Part shown: positions 62,124-64,000 of the stretch, piece after piece
Numbering within the stretch: position 1 is the first letter of the stretch
Layout: every line of letters begins with the position of its first letter
Source of the DNA: Epiperipatus broadwayi
Lineage: Eukaryota; Onychophora; Udeonychophora; Euonychophora; Peripatidae
Assembly: GCA_028023455.1 (NCBI GenBank)
Contig: JAQFVV010000030.1
Span: 204,501 to 268,500 of the forward strand
DNA length: 64,000 nt
Direction of reading: 5' to 3'
Made by a program: the position numbers and the translations under genes
The notes under the pieces: model-generated
Told to the model about the DNA's origin: nothing
The model's input: only the letters and a program-made list of their open reading frames with translations
Database searches by the model: none

Positions 62124-63480
62124 TTACGTTATTGTTTTATCTTATATAATTATAATTAATGTATATTTGAATTATTTAATTTTTGGGGAGGGATTTAATA
62201 TATTACTATAATTGTATTTTGTTTGATTATATTTTTTATGTACAAATAAACTTTATTTTAAAAGTAATAATAGTAGTAGAAGGACTTTCTAAGTGATGTT
62301 CGTTTTCTGTTGTGTAACGTTGACAACAATAGGAAAAATAATAGTTTGTTCTAATCATTAGTTAACAGTTACATGATTTTCTTTTTATATAATAAAGTTT
62401 TAATTATTATCGTTATGTTTTCTATATTTTACAAATGTTTGTTGTAATGCCTGACTAAAAAATAAAATTAGAAGAATTTTACATTTTAATAAAATTTCTA
62501 GATGATTAAAAAAATAAAAATAAACAAGTCTTGCAAATAATTATTTTTAAAAAAGCAAAATGATTTCCACTTAAATAAAATAATTTGTTTATTATATTAA
62601 AAATATTATTTTTATAAAATCAACTTTTAAAAATTATATTAAATATTTAAAAAAAAGGTATTTTTGCAATAAACATGTATTTATTGTTAAATATTTAAAA
62701 AGATATTTATATAATTTTATATATATATAATATTCTGTTATGCTAAAAAAAAATTAAGATAAGAATGCTGTGAGAACTGCTGTTGTTGAGTCTGAGCCAG
62801 GTAAACTTTCGATTTGTTCCAGAATAACAATAGAATCACAAATTTTTATGATATTTAATCTACTTAATTATCTAGTACAAGTTCTAACATGCGCAATGTG
62901 AATTTTATCTGGTGAGATAAGTTCCTAAAAATAATCTCTGCTAAAATATTTGTATGGAGATAGTCTTTAAAATAAAAGATTTGAAAAGATTTGAGAAGAT
63001 AAATCTTCAATTACCACATCCATTATTTGTCTCTTATTTTGCTGTTATTTATTATATTATTTTGTTCTATAGATAATCAGTGTTATGTTGTTAATATTTT
63101 GCTTTATTTAATTAATATTTCCACTTGGATTTATTTATTTTATTTCATATCTAATAATGTAATGAAAAGTTCAGGTTACTCTGAGCTGCATTTTTTCTTA
63201 TTTTCTAAACATCCAAGAGACATAAAAATTGATGTCATTCTTAATAATTATCTTGACTTATGTAAATCTTATAAATGATAAATGTTTGTCAGTTTTTGGT
63301 TTTTTTTTGTTTGTTGACATATTTCTTAACATGATAATCAAACACTAATTTTAGTATTATTATATATCTAAAAATATTATTTTTAATATTTGTATATTAT
63401 AACTAGAAAAATGTATTTTGAATGATATTGCTTGGTAACAATCTAATATTATTGAGAAGTTTTAAAGTAATAAAATTATA
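62124..63480. other. AT-rich stretch
   Basis: Nothing recognised. The 83-codon frame at 63027-63278 has no paralogue or motif visible. Confidence 0.5.
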
Positions 63481-63484
63481 TAAA

Positions 63485-64000
63485 AGAGCAAGTGCCCTCT
63501 ATATCTATTATATTTTCTGAATTGCCCAAAATTTTAAATGAAATGAGACATGCAATTAAATTTTTGAAGAAAGGAAAGACTCCAGGTAATGATCAAATTA
63601 TAATTGATGTATTAAAAGAAGCAGACAAAGAAATATATATATTTTTTAGCAAAGTTATATAACAAATGTCTAAATGATAAAGATGTACCAAATGATTGGG
63701 AGAATGCAGTATTAATAATAATATTTTAAGAAGGTGATAAAGAAGATGTTAAAAATTAGAGACCTATCAGCCTTTTATCAGATTTATACAAATTTTTTAC
63801 TAAGATAATCACAACTTGTCTACAGAGAACATTGGATTTATACCAACCAAAAAAAAAAAACAAGGTAGAATTAAAAGTGCTTTTAGTAGAGTAGATCTTA
63901 TACAGGTATTGATAGACATTATAGAAAGGACAAATGAATATGAGTTGCTATTATGCTTTGGATTTGTAGATTATGAAAAGGCATTCAATTCCATAAACAT
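63485..64000 (+). mobile_element. RTE-type LINE (copy 7), runs off the right edge
   Basis: Homology starts at GAGCAAGTGCCCTCTATATC (compare 37551 in copy 6) and covers the RT start: KKGK(T/A)PGND block (about 63570-63596), the PISLLSDLYK equivalent (about 63760-63795) and VDYEKAFNSI at the edge. Stops, and an A-run that replaces the REQ codons near 63849, make it a pseudogene. The rest is outside the window. Confidence 0.88.

Overview
This is a strongly AT-rich window from an animal genome with no recognisable host gene. It shows long non-coding stretches, dense (TA)n, (TG)n and (TATC)n microsatellites, several LINE families with poly-purine or GATGAT-type tails, an LTR retrotransposon, foldback and MITE-like repeats, and tRNA-derived insertions. 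Nothing is bacterial: there are no operons, ribosome binding sites or CRISPR arrays. The phylum cannot be settled from the sequence. An invertebrate metazoan is the best reading, because RTE elements with microsatellite tails, very long TATC arrays and many foldbacks are common there.

Layout. At 1-8.4 kb there are RTE-type LINE copies: one entering from the left edge, one nested in a foldback repeat, and two decayed copies on the minus strand. At 8.4-13.1 kb there is plain AT-rich DNA, a short RTE 3' end and a decayed CR1/Jockey-like reverse transcriptase. At 13.1-18.8 kb a giant foldback element has arms of about 2.7 kb, an 8-bp target duplication, an RTE 3' end in each arm and a CTCF-like motif near each tip. 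At 19.7-20.5 kb and again at 61.4-62.1 kb lie decayed 3' ends of a second LINE family. At 21.8-32.8 kb there are foldback/MITE repeats, two paralogous copies of an unknown 1-kb repeat (one split by a 104-bp tRNA-like insertion with a clear target duplication), a perfect 51-bp hairpin and a tRNA-Gly-like sequence.

At 35.8-39.1 kb is the longest RTE copy, with endonuclease and reverse transcriptase but broken by frameshifts and deletions. At 39.5-41.2 kb is a decayed gypsy-like remnant on the minus strand. At 44.3-44.8 kb is a TATC array of about 520 bp. At 45.6-46.0 kb is a decayed LINE with a YVDD catalytic box. At 53.3-60.2 kb is an LTR retrotransposon on the minus strand with both LTRs, primer-binding site and polypurine tract, but with only a coiled-coil Gag-like ORF and a short tail ORF and no polymerase. 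At the right edge another RTE copy begins.

The elements interact mainly by nesting. RTE copies sit in (TA)n tracts, foldback 2 sits in foldback 1, and the tRNA-like unit sits in the 1-kb repeat. The strongest candidates for something undescribed are the giant foldback element and the polymerase-less LTR element whose leader carries tandem degenerate copies of the LTR/primer-binding-site junction.
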